Below are positions 1 through 8,313 of a stretch of 64,000 bases of DNA, piece after piece. This DNA is from JAXMAR01 sp046350295 (GTDB lineage: Bacteria; Planctomycetota; Planctomycetia; Gemmatales; Gemmataceae), in the NCBI GenBank assembly GCA_046350295.1, contig JAXMAR010000028.1, positions 35,537-99,536 on the forward strand. Reading direction: 5' to 3'. The translations under genes were made by a program, and so were the position numbers. The first letter of the stretch is position 1. Every line of letters starts with the position of its first letter. A model generated the notes under the pieces. That model was not told the DNA's origin, did no database searches, and saw only the letters and a list, made by a program, of their open reading frames with translations.

Positions 1-412
1 ACGTCAGGTACGAGGAACCGGCGGAGACGTTGTTGAGGTAACGCAATACTTCGTGCAGCGACTCGCTGAAGATGGTCGCGAGAGCCGCGATCGAGGCGGC
101 CCGGATGATCCAGAACTCGACCCAGCCCCAGAGGAAGCCGAACAACCGGCCATACGCCTCGCGCAGGAAAACGTAATTCCCGCCGGCCTGGAAACAGGAC
201 GCAAACCTCGGCCAGGCTCAGCACTTCTTAGCGTGAGGAGGCCGCCGACCAGCCAGACTGACGGCGACGAAGCAGAAGTCGGGGACCGCGGCGGCGATGC
301 GTTGCGGGTTTTGAACACGCCTGAGCCGATGACGGTGCCGACGACGACAGCCGTCGCCAGCCAGGAGCAGGGCGCGAAGAAGGGATGGTTTCGATTCCGT
401 GGCAGCTGTCAT
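1..412 (-). pseudogene. APC-family amino-acid permease, N-terminal part, frameshifted and cut by the window edge
   Basis: The reverse strand encodes the beginning of an amino-acid/polyamine/organocation permease, an inner-membrane amino-acid carrier. Recognisable pieces lie in different frames: an N-terminus starting MTAATESKPSLLRALLLA, then TAVVVGTVIGSGVF (the conserved first helix), then VWLVGGLLTL, then AGGNYVFLREAYGRLFGFLW, which is the typical helix 2-3 segment. At least three changes of frame are needed to join them. The C-terminal part lies outside the window. It is divergent from the aminomutase gene at 918. Family assignment is fairly safe; the substrate is not determinable. Whether the frame changes are real decay or sequence error cannot be decided here. 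Confidence 0.6.
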
Positions 413-917
413 GGCGGTCGATGATAGCCGACACACCGAAACGACGAAACCATTTCTTCGTTTCGGCGGCGTCTTCGTTAGCCGACGTTCGCAGAACGCG
501 GCGAGACCCGACTTTCGGCAGAGACACGCAGCGCGCGTTCCAACCGAGGAAGTGTCCCTGTCGATCCGCGCCCCGACAAAAAAGGAACTCGTCGCCTTTC
601 GTCCGCCGCGTCATCAACAAGAGAAACGTGCCGACCGTCAATCGCGCAGCTCCGCGATTCGCGCCGTATCGCCCTCTGCGTCGCAATCGGTCTTCGCCGT
701 CGGGAAAAAGTTTTGCAAAAAAGGGTAATTTGGGTTCGTTCGCTCTTGTATTTCCTTCGCATGAAGGTAGTATCCTTCCACTAATGGGACTGTGTGGCGT
801 CCTAAACACGCCGCCGCGGATTGGCGTCGCATGGCTGTGCGTAACTGCGAGGAAGCATCGTACCGCGGTAGCCTGGTATATCCATGTCCTGGAAGCTGGC
901 CTTTATGAACGTTCAAG
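413..917. other. Intergenic region, no gene seen
   Basis: About 500 bases between the divergent permease remnant and the aminomutase gene. I find no convincing coding segment, RNA gene or terminator. It presumably carries both divergent promoters, but no clear -35/-10 pair stands out. Confidence 0.4.
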
Positions 918-2303
918 ATGAGCGGTCGCAGCTCACGACATCCAGCCGTCAAGGACACAGGACACGAGGAGATGAAGAGCCTCGGTGACAAATCGAAACG
1001 ACATCCGCTCTGGCGCAAAGTGCCGAAAAAGCAATGGGACGACTGGCGCTGGCAATCCCAAAACGCCATCCGCTCCGTCCGTCAACTCCGCGAGCTTCTG
1101 CCGTTCTCCCAAGAGGAATTGGAGGCCATGGGAGACCTCGAGGCCAGAGTTCAAGATGGCGATTCCGCCTTGCTGCTTCTCCTAGTCAACTGCGACGATC
1201 CCAGCGACCCGATCCGGCTGCAGTCGGTGACCTCGCCGCTGGAGGCCAATTCCACCTTCGGCTCGACCCGCTCCGAGGAGGACAAGGACTCCCCGTGCCC
1301 GGCATCACCCATCGCTACCCCGATCGCGCTGATGGTCACCACCCATCTGCACCATGTATTGCCGCTTCTGCACCCGCAAGCGCGCCACCATGGTCCGCGG
1401 CGGCTGGGACGCCATCAGCCACGATGACGAGCGCATGGTCGACTACATCCGCCGGCATCGCGAGATCCGCGACGTCATCGTCTCCGGCGGCGACCCGCTC
1501 ACCCTGCCCACCAGCAAGCTGAAGTTTTCCTCTACGGCCTGCGCGACATCCCGCACGTCGATGTCATCCGCATCGGCACCCGCGTGCCGACGACCCTGCT
1601 GCAAGCTCTTCGATCCGAAGCTGATCGACATCCTCGCCGGCGCAGCCGAGAAGGTCTGGATCGGAGCGCTTACTTCAACCACCCGCGAGATCACCCGGGT
1701 GGCCCGTCTGCAAGGAAGCTGCTCAAGGCGCTCGGCATGCCCTTGAACAATCACACCGTCTTGATGAAGGAGTCAACGACAACCTCGAGACCATGCACGG
1801 CACCTGATGCGCGCCCTGCTCCCGCGTCGAGATCCGCCCCTACTACCTGTTCCACTGCGACCCGGTCATCGGCGCCGGCCACTTCCGCACCAGCGTCTGG
1901 AAGGGCCTCGAGCTGATGGAGGGCCTGCGCGGCCACATGAGCGGCCTGGCGATCCCGACCTACGTCGTGGACAGCCCCCACGGCGGCGGCAAGATCCCCT
2001 CATGCCCAACTGCCTGGTCTCCGCGTCGGACGACGCCGTCGTCCTGCGCAACTGCGAGCATGCTCGTCCGCTACCAGGCCGGAAGACAAGCCGACCACGA
2101 TCCAAAAGACCGCCACCCGCGGTGTCAGCCACCTACTCCAGGGCACGAAGTCCGTCATCATGCCCGAAAACAGCGAGCGGATGGCCCGGCGGCGGCTTCA
2201 CCTGAAAACCATCCAGGCCGAGGAAGCCCGCAGTGTCACTGACGGCTGCAATGGCCACTCGACATGCGCGGACCAGGAAGCGATGGTAGTAGCCGGATCC
2301 TAG
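918..2303 (+). pseudogene. kamA: KamA-type lysine 2,3-aminomutase, multiply frameshifted
   Basis: A radical-SAM aminomutase of the KamA family (L-lysine to L-beta-lysine, AdoMet, [4Fe-4S] and PLP) can be read across all three frames. Landmarks in order: KKQWDDWRWQ, LVNCDDP, SPLEANSTFG, the CX3CX2C iron-sulfur motif at 1348-1371, VRGGWDAISHDDERM, DVIVSGGDPLTLP, PLNNHTVLMKGVN, YYLFHCDPVIGAGHFRTS, PTYVVDSPHGGGK (the PLP-site region) and a C-terminus ending at the TAG at 2301-2303. More than six frame changes are needed. Length and motif order match an intact family member, so little has been lost. The start may be 918 or the ATG at 972, which is directly preceded by GAGGAG. A terminator follows at 2344. 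Either a recent pseudogene or a poorly sequenced gene. Confidence 0.75.
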
Positions 2304-2343
2304 CAACAGGCGCCGTCACGTGCGATCGCTGCCCGACAACAAC

Positions 2344-2372
2344 AAAGCCCACCGGCAAAACCGGTGGGCTTT
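2344..2372 (+). terminator. Rho-independent terminator after kamA
   Basis: Perfect 12-base arms AAAGCCCACCGG / CCGGTGGGCTTT with a five-base loop, lying 40 bases after the aminomutase stop. The A/T ends would let it work in both directions, so it may also shield the convergent UDP-glucose dehydrogenase gene. Confidence 0.75.
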
Positions 2373-2607
2373 CTCGTAGGTCAGGCTTCCCAGCCTGAGC
2401 AGCCCCGCAACAGCATTGCAACCCTCACAGACCTCGATCAGCACCGTCTGAAATTGTCGCCGATCGCCAAGACGCTACGGGCACTGATGTCCGCCCCTGT
2501 CACGCCCGCCGCGGCTACGCCCGGATGGCCGCGCCCCGCGCGCTGGCCAGCCGGCGAGCGGGTCGGCTTGGCCTGGCTGGCTCATTCGCTCCCTGCGGCA
2601 ACACCCT

Positions 2608-2655
2608 GTAGGTCCGGCGAGCCGAGCCGGACCTAGCGTGAACGCTCGCGAAACC
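2608..2655 (+). repeat. 48-base dispersed repeat, copy A
   Basis: A 48-base sequence that begins GTAGGTCCGGC, contains a small palindrome (GTCCGGC..GCCGGAC) and ends TCGCGAAACC. It recurs in inverted orientation at 8246-8293 with 45 of 48 identical bases by hand alignment. Both copies lie just past the 3' end of a gene. A related shorter palindrome (TAGGTCAGGCTTCCCAGCC) sits nearby at about 2376. Confidence 0.8.
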
Positions 2656-2703
2656 GCCATCGAAGTGGAACGCCGCGAGGCCTCACGCACGCGGCCCGCA
2701 CGA

Positions 2704-4012
2704 TCAATCGCCCTGCGTCCCGCGCGGCCGATGGCATGGTACTGGAAGCCATACCCTTGGACGGTTTTCGGCTCGTAGAGGTTGCGGCCGTCGAAGATGA
2801 TGGCCGCGCATCGAGGCGGCGCCAGGCCTCGAAGTCCGGGCGGCGGAACTCGGCCCACTCGGTGACGATGGCGAGGGCGTCGGCGCCTTCAGGCGCCGTA
2901 GGGCGGTCGCAGTAGATGAAGCTGTCGCCGTAGATGTCGCGGATGTTCTTGATCGCTTCAGGATCGTGGACGCGGAGGCGGGCGTCCTCGGCGAGGAGGG
3001 CGTCGATGAGGGTGAGGGCCGGGGCTTCGCGGATGTCGTCGGTGCGGGGCTTGAAGGCGAGGCCCCAGAGGGCGATGGTCTTCTCCTTGAGGTCGGGGCC
3101 GAAGTGGGCCCGGATCTTGGCGGGCAGCACCTGCTTCTGGCGATCGTTGACACGGTCGACGGCCTCGATGGCTCGATGGGCACATCCGGGCTGTGGGCTT
3201 GCAGATGGATGAGGGCGGAGACGTCCTTGGGGAAACAGCTGCCGCCGTAGCCCGGGCCGGGGAAGAGGAACTGGAAACCGATGCGCTGGTCGTGGCCGAT
3301 GCCGCGGCGGACGTCGTTGATGTCGGCCTGCAGTTTTTCGCAGAGGTTGGCCATCTCGTTGATGAAGCTGATCTTGGTGGCGAGCATCGCGTTGGCGACG
3401 TACTTCGTCATCTCCGCGGATTCCGGCGACATGGCGAGGAACGGCCGCTCGGTGCGCGGAGGGGCGTACAGTTCCTGAAGCAGTTCAGCGGCCCGGTCGG
3501 AGCGGACGCCGACGACCACGCGGTCAGGCTTCATGAAGTCGTCGAGGGCGGCCTTCCTTGAGGAATTCCGGGTTGCTGGCGACCTGGATTGGTCGGCCGA
3601 CCGCCTGGGTCATCTGCTCGGTGAGGCGGCGGTTGGTTCCGACAGGCACGGTGCTCTTGATGACGACGAGCGCGTCGGCGGCGAGATGGGGGGCGATGGC
3701 GTCGCCGACGGCCCACAGGTTGGACAGGTCGGCGGCGCCGTCGACGCCCTGGGGCGTGCCGACGGCGATGAAGACGAGCTGGGCCCGCGCGACGGCCCGG
3801 GCCAGGTCGGTCGAGAAGGCGAGGCGTTGATCGCGCACGTTTCGCTGCACCAGCTCGAGCAGACCCGGCTCGTAGATGGGGAGCCGGCCCTCGAGGAGCG
3901 TGGCGATCTTGGCGGCGTCCTTGTCGATGCCGACGACCTCGTTGCCGCTCTCGGCGAGGCAGGTGCTGGTGACGAGGCCGACATATCCGGTACCGATGAC
4001 GGCGATTCTCAC
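2704..4012 (-). CDS. ugd: UDP-glucose 6-dehydrogenase, with about three frameshifts
   Basis: Oxidises UDP-glucose to UDP-glucuronate with NAD+, feeding surface polysaccharide synthesis. It starts at GTG 4012 with RIAVIGTGYVGLVTSTCLAE (Rossmann fold), continues through VFIAVGTPQ and VVIKSTVPVGTN, then shifts frame near 3545. The second piece carries EMTKYVANAMLATKISFINE and the catalytic-cysteine motif GPGYGGSCFPKD. A shift near 3160 leads to LKEKTIALWGLAFKPRTDDIREAP, and one near 2815 to IFDGRNLYEP and GFQYHAIGRA. The exact end is uncertain, near 2704. All family motifs are present in the right order, so the frameshifts are probably recent or sequence errors. The next gene upstream on this strand is the dTDP-glucose dehydratase, about 55 bases away. 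Confidence 0.8.
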
Positions 4013-4067
4013 GGGGTTCTCGCTCAATACTGGTGGGATGCTCGCCGACGCGCGGCGGCGCGGGCGC

Positions 4068-5057
4068 CTAGGCGGCGGCGCGGTAGGCGCCGGAGCGAAT
4101 GCGCTCGACCCAGGCGGCGTTCGCTTGATACCAACGCACGGTTTCCGCCAGGCCCTCCTCGAAGCCGACGCTCGGCCGCCAGCCGAGTTCGCGGTGGATC
4201 TTGCCGGCGTCGATGGCGTAGCGGCGATCGTGACCGGGGCGATCCGGGACATATCGGATCAGCGACTCGGGCTTGCCCAGGCGGCGAAGCAGGGCGTGCG
4301 TCAGCTCGAGGTTCGTCTTCTCGCAATCGCCCCCGATGTTATATATCTCGCCTACCTTGCCTTCCTTCCAGACCTTGAAAATCGCGGCGCAATGGTCGCG
4401 GACGTGGAGCCAGTCGCGGACGTTCCGGCCGTCGCCGTAGATCGGGACGGATTGGTTCGCCAGGAGGTTGGTGATGAAGAGCGGGATGAGCTTTTCGGGG
4501 AACTGATAGGGTCCATAGTTGTTGGAGCAGCGCGTGATGAGTGCGGGCAGGCCGTAGGTCTTGACGTAGCTGCGAACGAGGAGGTCCGCCGCGGCCTTGC
4601 TCGCGGAGTAGGGGCTGTTCGGAGCGAGCGGGGACGTCTCGGTGAAGGCGCCGGTGGGACCGAGGCTGCCGTAAACCTCGTCGGTGGAAACCTGAACGAA
4701 ACGGTCGATCCGATGGTCGCGGGCGGCGTCGAGCAGGACCTGGGTTCCGACGACGTTGGTTCGAACGAAGGCGCCGGCGTCGCGAATGCTGCGGTCGACG
4801 TGGCTCTCCGCGGCGAAGTGGATGATGGCGGTGACACCCTGGCCGACGATCTGTCGCACCAGGACGGGATTGGCAATGTCGGCGTTGACGAAGCGGTAGC
4901 GCGGGTTGGATTGCAAGTCCGCGACGTTACCGGGGTTACCGGCGTAGGTAAGGACATCCTGGTTGATGACCTGGACGTCGCGGTCGTGCTCGAGGAGAAA
5001 GCGCAGGAAGTTGCTGCCGATGAAGCCGCAGCCGCCGGTGACGAGGACTGTATACAT
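4068..5057 (-). CDS. rfbB: dTDP-glucose 4,6-dehydratase
   Basis: Extended short-chain dehydrogenase that converts dTDP-glucose to the 4-keto-6-deoxy sugar, the second step of dTDP-rhamnose synthesis. The 329-residue protein has the N-terminal NAD-binding motif TGGCGFIGSNF, the FAAESHVDRSI segment, the catalytic STDEVYG and SPYSASKAAADLL (Tyr/Lys pair), then RCSNNYGPYQFPEKLIPLFI and DWLHVRDHC, all typical of RfbB. The ATG at 5057 is chosen because the protein then begins MYTVLVTGG and is preceded by an AGGAT-like ribosome site; earlier in-frame codons add non-homologous residues. It lies on the same strand as UDP-glucose dehydrogenase, forming a two-gene nucleotide-sugar unit. Confidence 0.9.
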   Translation of the reverse strand: MYTVLVTGGCGFIGSNFLRFLLEHDRDVQVINQDVLTYAGNPGNVADLQSNPRYRFVNADIANPVLVRQIVGQGVTAIIHFAAESHVDRSIRDAGAFVRTNVVGTQVLLDAARDHRIDRFVQVSTDEVYGSLGPTGAFTETSPLAPNSPYSASKAAADLLVRSYVKTYGLPALITRCSNNYGPYQFPEKLIPLFITNLLANQSVPIYGDGRNVRDWLHVRDHCAAIFKVWKEGKVGEIYNIGGDCEKTNLELTHALLRRLGKPESLIRYVPDRPGHDRRYAIDAGKIHRELGWRPSVGFEEGLAETVRWYQANAAWVERIRSGAYRAAA

Positions 5058-5206
5058 CTGATCCTCACGGACGGAGGGAAAGCCGCACTGTAATAAGGAG
5101 GGCGGAGTCCGGGCAAGGGGGACCCCCCCGCCGGGAGCGGTTGGACGGCTGCGGAAAGCGAAATACAATGAGAGGGGACGCTCGGGGCGAATGTCGGTGT
5201 TTTTCC

Positions 5207-5235
5207 TTGACATTACTCCAAGGCCTCTATACAGT
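5207..5235 (+). promoter_or_regulatory. Sigma-70-type promoter for the HU/IHF gene
   Basis: TTGACA at 5207-5212 and TACAGT at 5230-5235 with a 17-base spacer, about 54 bases before the GTG start of the HU/IHF gene. An overlapping TATACA offers a 15-base spacer as an alternative. Seen by eye only. Confidence 0.5.
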
Positions 5236-5288
5236 TAAAGGCGTTGGCCTGGAGGGCCGCCGAGAGCGGAAGCAGGGAGAACACCGTC

Positions 5289-5645
5289 GTGACCAAGAAA
5301 GAAATCGTCAAGCAAATCTCCGAAGACCTGGGTTTGACGCAGCTCAAGACCAAGGAAATCGTGCAGAAGACCTTCGACGCCATCGTGGAGACCCTGCTCG
5401 AGGAGCGGCGCATCGAACTGCGTAACTTCGGCGTGTTCGAGGTCAAGAAGCGCAAGGCCCGCAAGGCGCGGAACCCGCGCACGGGCGAGCGCGTCGACGT
5501 CGAGCCGAAATATGTCGTAACCTTCAAGCCCGGCAAGGAGATGGAAGAAAGGGTTCGCAACCTCGACAAGCAAAAGGCGCCGGTGCTGGCGGGCGCCACC
5601 CACGCGCCGGATGGCAATAACGGCCTGATGGCGGAGAGGAGTTGA
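5289..5645 (+). CDS. HU/IHF-family DNA-binding protein
   Basis: A 118-residue nucleoid protein that bends DNA as a dimer. It starts TKKEIVKQISEDLGLTQLKT, has the dimerisation helices, then IELRNFGVFEVKKRKARKAR (the beta-arm entry) and NPRTGERVDVEPKYVVTFKP, the conserved arm with the intercalating proline. The last 25 residues are a tail beyond the usual ~94-residue family length. GTG at 5289 is chosen because the family begins MTKKE and a GGGAGAA site lies 10 bases upstream; the in-frame ATG at 5244 adds unrelated residues. It appears monocistronic, with a promoter at 5207 and a terminator at 5663. Confidence 0.9.
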   Translation: MTKKEIVKQISEDLGLTQLKTKEIVQKTFDAIVETLLEERRIELRNFGVFEVKKRKARKARNPRTGERVDVEPKYVVTFKPGKEMEERVRNLDKQKAPVLAGATHAPDGNNGLMAERS

Positions 5646-5662
5646 GCGTCTTTCCTTGAGGC

Positions 5663-5688
5663 AAAAGCCCCGGCGCCGGGGCTTTTTT
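5663..5688 (+). terminator. Rho-independent terminator after the HU/IHF gene
   Basis: GAGGCAAAAGCCCC-GGCGCC-GGGGCTTTTTT type hairpin: arms AAAAGCCCCGG / CCGGGGCTTTT followed by more T residues, 18 bases after the stop codon. Confidence 0.85.
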
Positions 5689-5814
5689 CTTGCGCCACGG
5701 CAGCGGCATTGGAAAAGGTGGCGCAACCGGCACATTTTCTCTAAAGAGCGCTCGCCCCAACGCCGATACTCTCGAACAGGGGAAAACGTCCGATTCTCCA
5801 GGGAGGGAGAGGAC

Positions 5815-6036
5815 ATGCGTCGGCTCCTGTCGTTTTGCGCTGCGGCTTTGCTCGGGCTTTCCAGCACGGGCTGCATTCTTAATATCTACTCCTCCGACCC
5901 GAATCGACGGATGGCGCAGATGCTCAACATCTCCGAGGGTTACCGGCAAATCCAGGATACCTGGGATCGCTTCTGGTTCACCGATCAGCCTTCGCACTTG
6001 ACGCCCATCACGGTGCACGGCGGCATCGGACCGTGA
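5815..6036 (+). CDS. Small lipoprotein, conserved in planctomycetes
   Basis: A 73-residue protein with a signal peptide MRRLLSFCAAALLGLSSTGC ending in a lipobox, so it is predicted to be lipid-anchored at Cys20. The mature part has no domain I can name; it contains NIYSSDPNRRMAQMLNISEG and a Trp/Phe-rich stretch DTWDRFWFTDQPSHLTP. I believe similar short lipoproteins occur in related planctomycetes, but that is recollection, not a search. The ATG at 5815 follows a very strong purine-rich site (GGGAGGGAGAGG). A terminator at 6069 closes the unit. Confidence 0.75.
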   Translation: MRRLLSFCAAALLGLSSTGCILNIYSSDPNRRMAQMLNISEGYRQIQDTWDRFWFTDQPSHLTPITVHGGIGP

Positions 6037-6068
6037 GCCGAAACCTGGACGGACCAATAGAACACAGC

Positions 6069-6111
6069 AGGGCGCCCCTCGCCGGTATCGGGGGGGCGCC
6101 CTTGTCTTTTT
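6069..6111 (+). terminator. Rho-independent terminator
   Basis: Ten-base arms AGGGCGCCCC (6069-6078) and GGGGCGCCCT (6093-6102) followed by TGTCTTTTT, 33 bases after the small lipoprotein stop. Confidence 0.8.
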
Positions 6112-6320
6112 GCGCGGATTCTTGCAAAACGATTAAAAATCGCCACAACGTTGTTGTTGACGCAAGGAAGATGCCGTAAAATATTCGTTCACGTAGTTGT
6201 CCTCGGCTCCGATCGGTTCGGTTCCCATCTTTCCTTGAGGACGGCAGCGGTCCGCTTTGGCCTTACTTGGTCCCGCAGGGTAAATCCCTCCGCCCGCCCA
6301 CGGTCTAAAGCAGGAAAGAT

Positions 6321-7538
6321 ATGTCCGACAAGACAAGGGCCTATGGCCCCGACGACAGCCCGGCGCTGGCCGGTCCGAAGGTCCTCAGCGCGGACACGGC
6401 GTCTGTCACGCCCCTCGAGCCGCCCGAGGCGCTGGCACGCTTGCGACGGCTCAACCAGAACCTTCTTCGCAGCAACCAGCGCTCCGAACAGCTAATCAAG
6501 CGGTTGGATGACGCCCTGGACCTCGTCCATGCGCGCGGCTCCGACTTCGTTTTCCGCCTCGGCAAGGACGGACGGTTTCGCTTCGCGTCTGCTGCCGCCC
6601 AGCGCCTGCTCGGCCGGGCTCCCGCCGACCTGGTGAGCCGCCCCTTCACCGATCTTCTCAGCGCCGCCGATCGAGCCAAGGTACCCGGCTTTCTGCAGGA
6701 AACCATGCGCTCGGACAGGATCGAGCACTTGCGGCTGGAGCTGCGCGGCGGGGACAAGCCGGCGCTCATGGACTGCTACTTCCGCACCGTGCCCCATCCG
6801 CAAACGGGGGCTCCGGAGATCCTCGGTCTGGCGTGTGCCGCGGCTGCGGCCGCCGCCACGCCCGAAGCGCCCGGCGAGTTCGGAGCGCGGCTGGCCCACG
6901 AGCTAAGCCAACCCCTCACGACCATCGGCACGACCAGCCGCATCTGTGTCCGACGCTTGCGCGAGCAGCTGGGCGCCGACCATGAGATCACCCAGGCGAT
7001 TGAGCATCTGGCGGAGCAGAGCGAGCGCGCCACGGAGATGATTCGCCGGCTCCGCCAACTATCGTTGGGCGGCCAGACACGCCGCTCTTCCGTTAGCCTG
7101 AACCAACTGGTCGAAGAAAGCGTAAATAGTTTGGCGGAGCAGACACGCCAGGCCGGCCTGCACGTCAAGCTTGAACTGGCGCCCGACCTGCCGCTTCTTG
7201 CCGCGGATCGTATCCAGATCGGCCAGGTCCTCCTCAATCTCATCCGCAACGCCCTGGAGGCGCTGGCCGACGCGCCTGCGTCGGAGCGCCGTCTCACGGT
7301 CGCCACCCGCCGCTTCCCCGGCGAGATCGAGGTCAGTGTCTCCGACAGCGGCCCGGGCGTGTCGCCGGCCTTGCTCGAAAAACTGTTCGAGCCCTACCAC
7401 ACCACCAAGGCGCACGGCATGGGCCTGGGGCTGTCGCTGTGCCGCTCCATTGTTCAGGCCCATCACGGCCGCCTCTGGGTGCGAAGCAACACGCCACGCG
7501 GCGCTACGTTCCTTTTTGCCCTACCCCTGAATCCATGA
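6321..7538 (+). CDS. PAS-domain sensor histidine kinase, FixL/NtrB-like
   Basis: A 405-residue cytoplasmic two-component sensor. Residues 36-70 form a charged helical linker, residues about 72-170 a PAS-like sensing domain (DFVFRLGKDGRFRFASAAAQ), and a run of alanines at 172-179 joins it to the transmitter. The phosphorylated histidine is His193 in ARLAHELSQPLTT. The ATPase part shows the N box (NLIRNALEAL), DSGPGVS and GMGLGLSLCRS. No membrane segment is visible, so the signal is probably internal. The stop codon overlaps the start of the response regulator by four bases (ATGA), so the two are translationally coupled partners. Confidence 0.85.
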   Translation: MSDKTRAYGPDDSPALAGPKVLSADTASVTPLEPPEALARLRRLNQNLLRSNQRSEQLIKRLDDALDLVHARGSDFVFRLGKDGRFRFASAAAQRLLGRAPADLVSRPFTDLLSAADRAKVPGFLQETMRSDRIEHLRLELRGGDKPALMDCYFRTVPHPQTGAPEILGLACAAAAAAATPEAPGEFGARLAHELSQPLTTIGTTSRICVRRLREQLGADHEITQAIEHLAEQSERATEMIRRLRQLSLGGQTRRSSVSLNQLVEESVNSLAEQTRQAGLHVKLELAPDLPLLAADRIQIGQVLLNLIRNALEALADAPASERRLTVATRRFPGEIEVSVSDSGPGVSPALLEKLFEPYHTTKAHGMGLGLSLCRSIVQAHHGRLWVRSNTPRGATFLFALPLNP

Positions 7539-8185
7539 CTACCAAAGTGAAGAAACCGACCGTTTGCCTTGTGGACGACGACGCCGGTGTGCGCAATACC
7601 ATCCGGCTGGTGATGAAGGAAGCCAATATCCCTCTCGTCAGCTTCACCAACAGCCAGGATTTCCTCGCCAATTTTCACGCGGACGACGTCGCCTGCATCC
7701 TGCTCGACCTGTGCATGCCCGGCATGAGCGGCCTGGAACTGCAGGAGACCCTGCGCGAGCGCGGCTTGACCATCCCCATTATCCTCCTTACCGGCCATGC
7801 CGATGTGCCCGTGGCGGTTCAGGCCGTGAAGGCGGGCGCCTTCGACGTGATCGAGAAGCCTTTCCAGGAGGATCACCTGCTCGAGCGCATCCAGGCCGCC
7901 TTCGCCATCCATGAGCAGTGGCAGAAGCACGCCGATGCCAAGGGAGCGATCGTCGAGCGCATCGGCCGCCTCACGCGCCGCGAGCGCGAAGTGCTCGACC
8001 TGATGGTGGCCGGCAAAAAGAACAAGGACATCGCCGTCGAGCTGGGTATCAGCCCCAAGACGCTCGATATCCATCGCAGCAAGGTGATGGAAAAAATGGA
8101 AGCCCGCACCGTCGCCGACCTGGTCCGCTGGCGCCTCTTCGAACAATCCAGCGGCAAGATCGGCGAGGCCGGTTGGCTTTGCTAA
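7535..8185 (+). CDS. Two-component response regulator, FixJ/NarL family
   Basis: A 216-residue transcription factor and partner of the kinase just upstream. The receiver domain (residues 9-125) has the acidic pair in CLVDDDAG, the phospho-acceptor Asp58 in LLDLCMPGMSG, and the later LTGHAD and EKPFQ switch residues. The C-terminal LuxR-type helix-turn-helix spans about 145-205 with LTRREREVLDLMVAGKKNKD and ELGISPKTLDIHRSKVMEKM. The PKT-x-D-x-HR pattern is typical of the FixJ subgroup. The ATG at 7535 overlaps the kinase stop. Its target genes cannot be told from the sequence. Confidence 0.9.
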   Translation: MTTKVKKPTVCLVDDDAGVRNTIRLVMKEANIPLVSFTNSQDFLANFHADDVACILLDLCMPGMSGLELQETLRERGLTIPIILLTGHADVPVAVQAVKAGAFDVIEKPFQEDHLLERIQAAFAIHEQWQKHADAKGAIVERIGRLTRREREVLDLMVAGKKNKDIAVELGISPKTLDIHRSKVMEKMEARTVADLVRWRLFEQSSGKIGEAGWLC

Positions 8186-8245
8186 AACAGCGTGCGCGAT
8201 TCGGCAGCACGTAGGCCCCGCGAGCCGAGCCGGGCAGAGTAATTC

Positions 8246-8293
8246 GGTTTCGCGAGTGTTCACGCCAGGTCCGGCTCGGCGCGCCGGACCTAC
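8246..8293 (-). repeat. 48-base dispersed repeat, copy B (inverted)
   Basis: Reverse-complement match to 2608-2655 with 45 of 48 identical bases. It lies between the convergent response regulator and protease genes. A degenerate partial copy of its palindrome (GCGAGCCGAGCCGGGC) lies just before it at about 8220. Confidence 0.8.
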
Positions 8294-8313
8294 TGCGGTT
8301 CACCCTTGGCCCG

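Noticed and set aside
3876..5093. A 405-codon forward frame over the dTDP-glucose dehydratase.
   Set aside because: The reverse-strand RfbB homology is complete from start to end; the forward frame shows nothing.
6157..6184. TTGACG followed by TAAAAT before the sensor kinase.
   Set aside because: The spacer is 14 bases, too short for a normal sigma-70 promoter, and alternatives match poorly.
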